This document shows, in pieces, positions 1 to 11,100 of a stretch of DNA of 64,000 nucleotides. Both the position numbers and the translations under genes were made by a program. The stretch comes from Blastomyces gilchristii SLH14081 (taxonomy: Eukaryota > Ascomycota > Eurotiomycetes > Onygenales > Ajellomycetaceae), in the NCBI RefSeq assembly GCF_000003855.2, contig NW_003101650.1, forward strand, positions 9,054-73,053, in the 5' to 3' direction. The notes under the pieces are model-generated. The model saw nothing but the letters and a program-made list of their open reading frames with translations, did no database searches and was not told where the DNA came from. Every line of letters starts with the position of its first letter. The first letter of the stretch is position 1.

Positions 1-3000
1 ATTCACGCCAAGAAATGTAAAATACTGTAATCAAGTATATCTCAGTGAAGAATGAGTAATCAGACTTCTATAATATAAGTCACATATTCAGATACAATGA
101 ATCTAGATCTGAATATTATTGCTAAAGTACTGAATTCTCTGAAAAAGAGATCTTCTGAGTGAAAATCTTGATATTATAAGCATCAAGCTTGCTTCAACTG
201 TAGATATTAAAATCATGATGTAAAAGATTGCACTCAGTGTACACAGTCAAGAGAAACAAGAGTATTAAAAAACTAGTAGAATCAGTGAGCTCAGAGACAC
301 TCACTGATATTCTATGAAAAGTCTTTAAAGTGAAAGAGATATCTGTGTTAGATAATTCTCTGAATTCTGTGAATATTAAGAGAAAGCAGGCTTCTGAATG
401 AGATGTGAGTGAGAATGATAAAGCAGATACTCATCTCAATGCCTTGAGACCTGAAATGTTAATGTATAAGAAGTACTTGAATAAGAATCAAGAGATAACT
501 GTAAAAGTATTAGTGAACACAGAAGCTTCTACATAATATATTAATGATTATATGATTTAAAGACTGAAAGAGATCTGCTGAGTGAAGAATTCTCAATATA
601 TAAGATTATCTGATAACTGATATTTGATATCATCTGTAAGAGTAAGAGTTTTCTTGCACTTTGAAGAATGATCTTGCTATATTTGAGTGTGAGAGCTGCA
701 GAATGTAAAATACAATCTTATTTTTAAACTCAATTGATTTCAAAGATTCAATCTGCAGATTCAATAGTATATATATTATATACAGTTGACTGATAGGAAG
801 AAAACAGTTCATACAATTCTATCAACTGATATGAGAAGGATATTTCACATCTCTAGTATAGAAGAATTAAATCTACTTATACATTAACAAGTAAAGAGAA
901 CAATTTATAAGATCTTATCTGAAAGCATTCTGTATGTCATACAGAATCTGAAAGTGAAGAAAATTAAGATAAAGAATATATAGAAGAATAAGTGTATGAA
1001 GAAGCTTCTGAAGAAGTATAAGAAGATCTTCTGAACAGATCTTTTATCAGAATTATCATCAGAACAAGAATTTATACATGAGATTGATATAAGAGATGCA
1101 AAACCAGTCAATCAGAATACATACTCTCTGTCACAAATGCATCTTGAAGAACAGAAGTGTCAGATCACAGACCTTTTAGAATATGATCTTATATAACTCT
1201 TATCAAGTGTGTGAGGCTTTCCAGTTCTATTTATGAAAAAGGTGAGTAAGAAGTGATAAATGTGTATTGATTATTAAGCACTCAATAAGCTTATAATTAA
1301 GAATGAATATTCACTATCACAGATTCAATAACAGTTAAATACAGTTGAAAACATCTGATATCTATTGAAGATTAATCTTCTCTCAGAATACTGACAGATT
1401 CATGTAGATGAACTGTCAGTTCTGTGAACTGTGTTTAATATACAATGAGAGAAGTTTGAATTTCTGATAATATCATTTAATCTAATAAATGCATCTATCA
1501 TCTTTCAAATGATGATGAATATGATTCTTCATAAACAGAATAGAATCTCATATCTTATATATCTTAATAATATTCTAGTCTTTTTAAACTCATATAATAA
1601 ATATCTGAAGTATCTCAATAAAGTGCTTATAACTCTGACAGAGTATAAGCTCTATATTAAATTAATAAAGTATGTGTTTGAAACAGAAGAGTTGAAGATT
1701 ATAGAATATGTAGTGAGTGATAACTGTATACATCTCATTCTGAAGAAATTGAATGTCATAGTGAATTGACTGCAGCTGAGAAATGTATATTATATATAAC
1801 AGTTTCTTGAGTTGATCTCATATTATCACAGATTTATCAAGGATTTCACATGAATATCTGTATCACTCTCAGATCTCTTAAGAGAAACAGATGCAAATCT
1901 GTGAAAGAAGAAGTTTCATTCAATCATCTGAAATACTGTGTATGAAGAGGCTTTTCTCATACTGAGAAAATGTATAACAATATTCTCAGTACTTATTCAA
2001 TCAGATTATACTAAATCTTTCTACATTGAGATAAATGTATCTGAATGAGCTATCAGAGATGCTCTTCTACAGATGAGTAAGAACAGCAAGCTGTATCTGA
2101 TGATGTATAATGATAGAAAACTATCAGATGCTGAGCTCAATTATTCAGTGCATGAAAAGAAATTGCTAGTGATTAAATATATACTGATATTTTGAGATAG
2201 ATATATCAACAATGAGTATATGATATCAATGATCACAGATTACAAAAGCCTCATCTATCTATAATTAATAATAAAATCTTTCAAATGCTTAGCATGTTGA
2301 ATCTTGAAGTTTTAAGTATACAATCTTTATATCAAATACTGAAAGAAATCAGACACTGTGATATCTGATGCAATCAGTTACAGATCTAATTTCATGAGTG
2401 AGAATTCTACAAATCAGATATAAGAGAAGTTTATGTTAAATATGCTGAGAAGATGCAAGAAATCAGAATGAGTGAACATAATAATTTCTTACTTAAAGAA
2501 CAGCAAGATGTCAGATGACAAGTATCTTGTGAAAGTAGTAGAAGAGATGCTTTCAAACTTTAAGCTGAGAAAATTGAAAAATGATGTTATACTTTATCAC
2601 AATCTAGAATATGCAGAAGCTCTCTATCTAGAATATTCATTTAGACATGACTTAATAGCTCACATGTATAAGAAATTCAGTCACTTAGAAAGCTCTGAAC
2701 TCATGAATATACTCAAATCAAGAGTATACTGATCAAGCATGATCAAGAATATTCAGATGTACACTCACAAGTGTCTGAATTATCAGGTTGTGAAAGAATC
2801 TAAGAAAGGATTAGAACATGAGAAAGTGTAATATCAGATAAAGTATATAATACAATTATTTAAATAATGAGAGATAAATCTCATAGATATATTACTGTGA
2901 ATATCAAATGAAAATCAATGAATAATCACTGTTATTAATTATACTACTGACTGATCAGTCATGAAAGCAGTTTCAGAGATGATAGAGAAGATGATAGTGA

Positions 3001-3485
3001 AGTTTCTACATGATGAGATCTATATTAACTATGAAATACTGTGTGAGATTCTGACTGATAACAGTGTGAATCTCATAGAAGAAGTGATGAGGCATTTCAT
3101 AAGCCAGTTACAGATAAGATATTATAGAACAATGTCATATCATTTGCAGATAAATAGAAAGATGAAACACTTGAATGAAATCTTGAGTAATATACTGATG
3201 AAATATCTAGTGAGCAAATCTACAAGACTATGAGATGAATATCTCAGACAGGTGCTACTGATCACATAGATTTAACAGTATGCAGTCTTTAAGCATTTAT
3301 TATTCTACCTGTTGTATGAATTGTATCCGCGCATTCTAGAGAATGCTTTAGAAAAGATGAGGAAGAGAACAGCAGTTACAGATGCAGCAGTAGCAGTTGC
3401 AGACACAACAGTCACAGATATAGAATCAAGATTGAAAGAGATCAGTCACATACATATAAAAGCTAACAAGTTACTTCTGAACTGA
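1..3485 (+). mobile_element. Left part of outer Ty3/Gypsy retrotransposon (degenerate, interrupted)
   Basis: This is the Gag-Pol body of a Ty3/Gypsy element read on the plus strand; its 5' end lies outside the window. A CCHC zinc knuckle is legible at 190-231 (one in-frame stop inside it). Reverse transcriptase palm sequence lies near 1380-1770, with the catalytic YLDD reading YLNN at 1560-1571. RNase H-like sequence follows near 1980-2260, and integrase at about 2470-3480. The second Cys of the integrase zinc finger reads Tyr (2772-2783). Many stops fall where Trp is expected (TGG to TGA). The whole stretch is almost free of CpG and poor in GG/CC. The coding sequence stops at the inner element's insertion point and resumes at 10738. 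It is inactive as it stands. Confidence 0.88.
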
Positions 3486-3743
3486 TGTAAGAAATCCCGC
3501 TCCTCGCGGATTCTTTACCCCTATTCCTATCTCTCGTGTAACCAATAGGGCTAGCGGCCCTTGGCTACACACAACTATATAGACTGAAGTTCATGAATAC
3601 TATTCATAACTCAGCTTGAATGCTATTATACATTTGATCTCTACATTTTATCTTTCTACTGTGAATACTTCTAGTAGTTAATAGTATATATCATGTCAAG
3701 CTACAAACACCTGAATAATTATCTGTGAGCACTTATTCTTACA
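3486..3743 (+). repeat. 5' LTR of inner chromovirus
   Basis: 258 bp with TGT...ACA ends. A TATATAG box at 3576-3582 places the likely transcription start near 3605-3612. It differs from the 3' LTR by about 25 substitutions, all transitions. Its left part keeps CpG and CC pairs, while its right part is mutated. Confidence 0.95.
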
Positions 3744-3755
3744 TTTCAAGCTCAG
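3744..3755 (+). promoter_or_regulatory. Candidate self-priming primer-binding site
   Basis: Directly after the 5' LTR, TTTCAAGCTCAG is complementary over 10 of 11 bases (8 contiguous) to CTCAGCTTGAA at 3610-3620. That segment lies about 30 bp downstream of the LTR TATA box, at the expected transcript 5' end. Self-priming of this kind is known for Tf1/sushi-type elements. That it applies here is inference. Confidence 0.55.
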
Positions 3756-6700
3756 TCAGTCAGCAATCATCTGTTATAACTGAAAGAACTAGAAACTTGT
3801 ATACTTCAATCCCTGCAAACTCTACTGCAGACACTCAGAAGTAGTCATCTGAATCATGAATAATTCTCATGAAAGAAGTCTCAGAGAACTTATCAATTAC
3901 TTATAAGATATTATTCTCTACATCTGTGACAGAGAAACTCTTCAAATTCACAAATAAATCAATCTCAGTGAAGAATATTCTTGAGTATCTTCTATGAAAT
4001 TAAGTTATTTTTCTATAAGAAATGCTTACTATCTGTAAACACTCTCAAACTGAGTCTCTAGACATGATCTTCAGAGACACCTATGAACTGAAAAGAAACT
4101 TTCTTAAGTTATAATCACTTAAGATCACTTATTAAATCACAATCTATAAAAGCTTTTACAAGTTTGTATTTGAAATTGACTCACAAGCCTGACTATATAA
4201 CATGAAAGATGAAGAAGCTGTCATCTATATAATGACAGACCTCTATTACACTGAAGTCAAGAACTGACTGAATTATCTAGAGAATGATTATGAGAGATTC
4301 TGCTGATCTGTTCTCAAGACCTATCTAGAGAATAAGTTGAGAGACTTTATAAGCTGAACAGAGAACATCTGAGCTGTGATTATCAATATTAGAAAAGAAG
4401 ATGAGAAATCTGATAAAGACTACTCACAGCACTTCATGAAATTATAATGTGAATTGAGATCTGTGAAAACAGGGCTCTGAAATAAGACCTGAATAATGAT
4501 ATTTATAAAGAAGCTGAATAAAGATATGCAGAACAAGCTCATTGAGTAAGACTCTAAGTTCTTAACTCTGAAGAAACTGATGACTCTCATTCATCACTTG
4601 TAAATCACTGTGAGAATCACAGATCTGCAGAGAGCAGATCACTGACTGACTCTGTGAGAATTAGAATAACAGAGAACAGATTTGTTAGAAAAAGATAATA
4701 AGATACAGAGAGATTTGCATCTGACTGCTGAGTAGAGAGAGAGAGTCTTATAAGCTCTCATGAACAGAGTGTATAATAGAGAGATTAAGAAAAAGAGACT
4801 CTGCTTCATCTGTTCTAAATCAGAATATCTTCACACAAACTGTTCAGATAAATTAAAATAGGAATTTGAGAAGTCATGAACAGAGTCAGTAACAGCCTTT
4901 TTAAGAGTCTTGAAGCTAATACCTGAATCTGTTACTTCTCTGATGAAAATGCTTACTTATGAGAAGAGATCACACTGCAGTGCTGCTGTCTCATAAGCAT
5001 GAAAAGTATTGATAAACTCAGAATCTCAGGTCACTGTAATGTCTCTAAAGCTCACAGAGTGAATGAGCTGAAAGATGAAAACTGAGAATCTACTCTTATA
5101 ATAAGCAGGGTGTGAGAACTCAGATCTGAGAACTGAGAGACTTGTAAGAGTTATCTTTGAATTACAAGATCTCTCTGAAATCTGAAGAAGATTTATAGAA
5201 ACTATGATTGTCATGAACATTGCAGATGACATGTATTTAGAACTTATATAGCTTCAAAGACACAATCTGCATATAGCTGTTTATAAGTCAGGTTTATACT
5301 TCTGATCAGTGTTAGCAGACTCACTTACAGAGATAGAATTAGTTGATGCTGCAGAGTTGATTAGAGAAGACAAGTTCATCTATATAATAACTTTATAAGT
5401 GTCTGAGAATCTCACAGTTATGAAAACTGAGCTTCAGATATCAGAGAAATACTGAGATCTTATAGAGATGTTCAGCTCAGTAAAGACAGCTAAGCTTTCT
5501 TCTTACTATGAGAAGAATCTGATAATAGATTTAATAGAAGAGTAGAAACTCTTCTGAAGATTAATCTATAAGCTCTTTTATCATGAGACAGAGATCTTAT
5601 AAACCTATATGAAGAAGAATCTGAAGAATAACTTTATCTGATCTTTACAGATCTTCATAAGAGCTTCTGTGATATTTATAAAGAAGAAGAATAAAGATCT
5701 CAGATTATATGTAAATTACTGTGATCTGAACTTCAAGATAATAAAGAGCTGCTACTCTCTGTCTCTGATTGAGAATGTGATCAACTATCTTATAAGAGCT
5801 GTCATATTCACACAACTGAATATGATCAATGTATATACACAGCTGTGAATACAGTCTGAAGATAAATGAAAGACTGTCTTTAGAACTGCACTGAAATTAT
5901 TTAAATATCTAGTAATGTCTTTTAATCTGACTAATGTTCTCACAGTATTTCAGTCTTTTATTAATAAAACACTTCATGTATATCTGAATGTCTTTGTGAT
6001 AATATATCTGAATAATATGATGATGTACTTCATGAAGAAGGAAGAATACACTGAGTATATGCAAAGTGTGTTAAAGGCCTTAGATAAGACAGAACTGTAT
6101 ATTAAGCTTATAAAGTACAACTTCAGTGTCTGTCAGATTAATTTTCTAGAATATATAATTATCACAGATGATATTCAGATGAAATCTTTGTAAGTTGAGA
6201 CTATTCTATCATGACTGAAGTTAACTAGTATTTATAAGATTCAGATCTTTCTGAGCTTTATAAATTTCTATAGATAGTTTATCTTTGTATTTACAAGAAT
6301 CTTCTTGACTCTTACAGACATACTGAAGAGTGAAAATAAGAAGAAGTTATTCTATGAATAAAGAATGAAAAGATTATTGAGAAGAATGAACTGTAAGAAC
6401 TTTCTTATCTTAGAAGCTTACAGAGTCTTTATAAGATTGAAACAGATATTCACAGATATAGTGATACTGTTTCACTTTAATCTCTTACTCTTAATCAGAT
6501 TGAAGACAGATGTCTTCTTCTTTATAATTTCAGAAATAGTCTTATAACTACAGTTAAATGAGAACTAGGTTTCAGTGATCTTTTTCTCATGAAAGATATA
6601 ACTTATGAAGATTAACTAAGACATTTATAATCAGAAGCTTCTTATAATAGTGAAATTCTTTCATCACTGATATCACTACTTTAAGAACCTTATAACAGTG

Positions 6701-8429
6701 ATTACTGTTAGAACTGATTATAACAGCTTATAACAGTTTATTTTAATCAAGAAACTCTCATAGTGACAGGTTCACTGAGCTTAGAGACTGAGTGAGTTCT
6801 GATTCAAGATAGAATATATTAAGAAAACTAAGAACTCAGTGAATGAACTCTCTCACAGATCAGACTATATTAAGAAGGCCAGAATAACAGACATAGAGAA
6901 GCTAGAGAAGACAGAAAAGCTTTATAAGATACTCAGACTGAGTGTTACAAAGAGATTGACTGAAGAGTCTCTTAATTCTCTATAAGAGAAGAGAGAAGAG
7001 AGAGAAAAGAAGCCTGTATAACTACTCTCTATAACACTGAGAGTTAACACTCTGAGAATCTCTGTAAGAATTCTTGAAGAGAGTATCTATAATCTGAAGA
7101 GTTTACAGACTTTGAGAAGTATCATAGAAGACCTGATACAAGAGAAAACAGAGTATAAGTCTTTATAAGATCTTCTATTCAGATTGTCTGAACTATAACT
7201 AAAGAATAAATATACTCAGCATATTCAGAAACTGCTCATAGCAGAGATTAATTCTGCAGAAATAAAGAATTGAAGAGACTTAAATAGTCTCTTATAAAGA
7301 GAGAACTGAATTTATGTACTCATGAATGAGTTTCTATATATAGAACTCATTAAAAGATATCATGACTCTTCTCTAGCAGGTCATTTTATAGACACTAGAA
7401 CTCATGAGTTGCTTATAAGGAAATACTTCTGATCAAAAATGTGAGAACTTGTGAAGAAGATAGTGAATTCTTGTACTATTTATCAGAATTCATGAGTAGT
7501 ACAGTTCAGATTATATGAAGAACTTACTTCTCTACTTATCTCATAGAAACCTTAAGAACAGCTAGAAATGAATACTCTTATAAGTCTCTCTGAAAGTAAG
7601 AATATATATAATGCCTTCTTTGACAGTGTGCTGATGATAGTGAATCACTTCATCAAGATAACACACTTTATACTCACTTACAAGAACTTGAAGTCAAAGA
7701 ATTTGACTTATATCTTTATCTGTAATGTGATTCAGTTGCATGAGTTATCTGTGAATATTATCTCAGATAGAGAATCAATCTTTGTAGAAGAGTTCTGATC
7801 TAATCTGATAACTATACTGAAAATCTCATGAGATCTAAGCACAGCTTTTCACTAATAGACAGATGATCAGATAGAATATCTGATAAGTATATTAAAATAG
7901 TATCTGCAGTGCTTTGTCAATTACAATTAGAATGACTGAGTGTATTGATTATTACTTATAGAGTTTGTATACAACAACTCAAAGCATGTCAGCACAGATA
8001 AAACTCTTTTTAAGATACTCACTGAGACTTATCTGTGAATGATCTTGATGAACTCATGAGAGTACACTATAGAGTGTGATAATACTCATGAACAGGCTGA
8101 GAGAATTCAGAAGATTTAGAAGAAAGTCTGTAAATTCTTGAGAAAGGCTCAAGAGTATCAGAAGAGATACTATAACTTCAAGTATATTATAAAGAGTTTC
8201 AAGAAAGATAATAGAGTCTGACTGAGTCTAGAAAATATTATCATACAGAGATCTAGTAAGAAGCTGAATCTCTTACAGACAGAGTTTTATAAGATTATGA
8301 AGAAAATTAGCTTACAGTTCTACAGATTGAAACTGTCATCTGAGTTGTAGATATATAATATTTTTCATATCTCTTTACTCTGTGAATATAAGGAATTCTT
8401 AGAAGAGAATTCTGTGACTCATCACCCTG

Positions 8430-8610
8430 TTCATAAAGTACTAGAGAGTGAAAGAGAATATCAGATCAAAGAAATTATTGACTCAGAGAAGTGAGATTAT
8501 AAGCTCTGATTCAAGATTCAGTGATAAGAGTATTCTGATAAGATGAATGAGTTCACTTAAGAATTATTCAGACAGATAAGATATCTGCAGAAGCTGAGAT
8601 ATGACTTTCA
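8430..8610 (+). pseudogene. Chromodomain remnant at C-terminus of inner Pol
   Basis: Conceptual translation gives a recognisable chromodomain core: EYQIKEIIDSEK, then FKIQ followed by stops, then MNEFT-stop-EL. The stops fall at expected Trp positions (TGG to TGA). Chromodomains in this position direct chromovirus integration to heterochromatin. This one is broken by stops. Confidence 0.7.
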
Positions 8611-8639
8611 TGCTGTAAATTCTAATAAGTCAGAATAAT

Positions 8640-10460
8640 ACAGTCTTCACTAAGAATCTGATTATGATAAAGATATTAACACTGTTATTTATGAATTCTA
8701 GTCTATAAGATGATGAGTTTCTACTGAGATGAACAGTCTGCAGTGTATATAAGAGAAGAAGAAATCATATTCTTATTAAAGCTAAAAAATAAGAAAATAA
8801 ACAGGGCTGTGAATATAATTTGAAGATTAATAAAGAAAAAATAAAGAAAACTCAAACTCATATTCTTATTATTCATGATACTCAATCTCTTCATAACTAT
8901 CAATTTTCTTCTTCAAAGAAGCAGAGAGTATTATATCTGTAGTACAGACAATTGTTACATTTGATATGAAGATTATCAGAAATACACAGACTTCAGAGAA
9001 GTCAGATATCAGAGTACATACAGTTGCAGCAGAGTCTTGAGAGCTGGCTCTCTATGTGTGTGATCAGATATTTCTTACAAAGCTGTGTTTACTTTCTCAG
9101 TTATACTGAAGTATTCAGTCTGGAAATAATTGAGATGCAGAGAGAAGACTCATCTGTCTAGATCAACTCTTATTACAAATTCATGATATTTATATTACCT
9201 TGATTACTCAGATTTTACAGGTACTTAAGAACTTATCTTTCATTGATAATGAGATTGTGAAAATGTACTGCAGTGTGAGAATCATTGATAGAGAATCTAG
9301 ATATATTTGTATATACCTGGTCAGAGATTGTGCAGGCAGAGAGAGAGTAATCATAGGCCTGCAGAGCTGCAGAAGACACTGGCAATATCAGAAGCTTTGC
9401 AAGAACTGTTAGCTAGAATCTGTAAGGAATTACTTATAAGAAGACTTACAGCAAAGAGAAGAACTGCACTGCTTAGAGCCAGGGACTGGCCTGAGAAAGA
9501 AATGAGATGAGTTACTGGCCTGAAGATCAGGTGCAGTGATGAGACTGAGAAGAATGAAGATACAGTTGTGAATAGCAGTGTCTCTGCTTCATCAGCTGAT
9601 AAAAAGTGATCAGAGAAGTTACAGAAACACTCATGAGAAGCTCAGCAGCAGTCAGACATTGTTGTGAAGATATTGAAATTAAAAAATTTTTATTCTTGAG
9701 AAGTTCTTAAATCAATATACAGATATTGTCAGAAATACTCTCTCTCTATTATCTGAGTGAAAACACTTCACAGATGAATGAGAATACTCACAGTTTATAA
9801 GAATAAGAGCTGTTATAGAAAAAGAGAAAAGAAGATGAGATTTCATGAACAGATCTGAGATATTTATACTACTCTAAAGAGATTTACTTATACTGTGAGT
9901 GATTCTGTAGAACAGTCAGATCACTCTAATAAATAAGAGTGATTATGAATCACAGGCCTGAATCTTTCTATATAACTATAAAGAGTGATTGCAGACTGCA
10001 GACATCTTGATTCTACAATTCTATAGAGTTAATGAAAGAATGAAAAATTCCTCACAATTCTACAGTGTCAAAGAACAATGATTTATAAGAATGAGTGAAA
10101 GATTAACTCATAAATACTTCTCTTTGATGAGAGTGATCTTACAGAGAGTGATTCATCTGTAAGATAAATCTATATAATGATCACATAAGAATCTCATGAA
10201 AATGATTGAGAGTCAACTGAAACTCTTCTATATGAAAGATATGAGATGAATCTGTGTGATAGTTAGAGAAGAATCTGTAAATTATAAAGAATCTCACAGA
10301 ATAAGAAACTAAGTGACAGACTCTTTTCTCTTTATAGTAACAAGAGATTTTTTCTCACTGAGATTTTTTATAAATGTAAAGAGTTTTTAGTGAGTATCAC
10401 TGCAGTGCTGAGCTGATTCTATGAAGTCACTTAGTGAAAGGCTTCACAGACAAAGCCTTA
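8640..10460 (+). other. Non-assigned internal region between chromodomain and 3' LTR of inner element
   Basis: About 1.8 kb without a recognisable retroelement domain. Around 9320-9530 the sequence keeps more GG, CC and GGC pairs than its surroundings and encodes short Ala/Leu/Arg-rich helical-looking frames. It may be a lost accessory ORF or an untranslated region. No function is assigned. Confidence 0.4.
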
Positions 10461-10472
10461 GAGAGGGGAGAG
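10461..10472 (+). promoter_or_regulatory. Polypurine tract of inner chromovirus
   Basis: GAGAGGGGAGAG lies two bases upstream of the 3' LTR, where plus-strand priming of reverse transcription occurs. Its GGGG survives in a region otherwise poor in GG. Confidence 0.75.
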
Positions 10473-10474
10473 TA

Positions 10475-10732
10475 TGTAAGAAATTCTGCTTCTCACAGAT
10501 TCTTTATCTCTATTCCTATCTCTTATATAATCAATAGGGCTAGCGGCCCTTGGCTACACACAACTATATAGACTGAAGTTCATGAATACTATTTGTAACT
10601 CAGCTTGAATACTATTATACATTTGATCTCTACATTTTATCTTTCTACTGTGAATACTTCTAGTAGTTAACAGTACATATCATGCCAAGCTGCAAACACC
10701 CGAATAATCGCCTGCGAGCACTTGTTCTTACA
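10475..10732 (+). repeat. 3' LTR of inner chromovirus
   Basis: 258 bp, same length and ends as the 5' copy, followed directly by the ACTGA target duplication. Here the left part is mutated and the right part (10680-10732) keeps several CpG sites. Confidence 0.95.
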
Positions 10733-10737
10733 ACTGA

Positions 10738-11100
10738 GTAATTCAATTGAAAAGAATACAAGACTCACTAGTTAAGAAATTGAGTCTCAAGATGAGAATG
10801 TGAATTCTTGTATACAATGAGAGTTCTGAGAAGTTTCAATCTAGATGATTTAAGTTATATAAAATACTTAAATCACATTCTCTGAGAATATATGCATTGA
10901 AAGAATCAGAGAGATAGATCTTATATAACTTAATAAATAATTCATAACTTATAAAAGTAAAGATATAAGATCTGAGTAGATTATAATCATCTGCAGCACT
11001 ATTATCAGTATTGAAAAAGAAGAGACTTATAATTAAAAAGTCTCATAAAGTAAGAGAAATCATAGATACTTACAAATCAGATAATCTCACTTATTTCAAT
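10738..11100 (+). mobile_element. Right part of outer Gypsy element (integrase C-terminus, GPY/F-like module)
   Basis: Reading continues in frame from codon 3483-3485 (TGA) to 10738 once the inner element and one target copy are removed. The translation to about 10962 contains NESSEKFQS, then stop, FKLYKILKSHSL and a Tyr-Ala-Leu segment. This resembles the conserved C-terminal integrase module of fungal Tf1/sushi-type elements, with stops at Trp positions. Downstream sequence to about 11,100 is probably the end of the polyprotein. The exact end is not visible. Confidence 0.8.

Larger units (their letters stand above)
3486..10732 (+). mobile_element. Full-length nested chromovirus (Ty3/Gypsy LTR retrotransposon), degenerate
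   Basis: The element is 7,247 bp, bounded by two 258-bp LTRs that start TGTAAG and end CTTACA. A perfect 5-bp target duplication ACTGA flanks it (3481-3485 and 10733-10737). The order of remains is Gag with a CCHC knuckle (4802-4843, His replaced by Tyr), protease/RT (about 5000-6250, YLNN at 6005-6016), RNase H, then integrase (about 7300-8300). A chromodomain-like segment follows (about 8430-8610), whose conserved Trp positions read TGA. Chromodomain plus Gypsy order defines a chromovirus. The first integrase catalytic Asp reads Asn at 7571-7573, and the zinc-finger CxxC reads CxxY at 7472-7483. About 1.8 kb between chromodomain and 3' LTR has no assignable protein. It was inserted into the integrase of the outer element, so it is the younger of the two. 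Confidence 0.95.

Noticed and set aside
9307..9510. 67-aa Ala/Leu/Arg-rich frame inside the inner retroelement
   Set aside because: Short, without a recognised domain, and surrounded by stops in the same frame. Noted as an island of lower mutation only.
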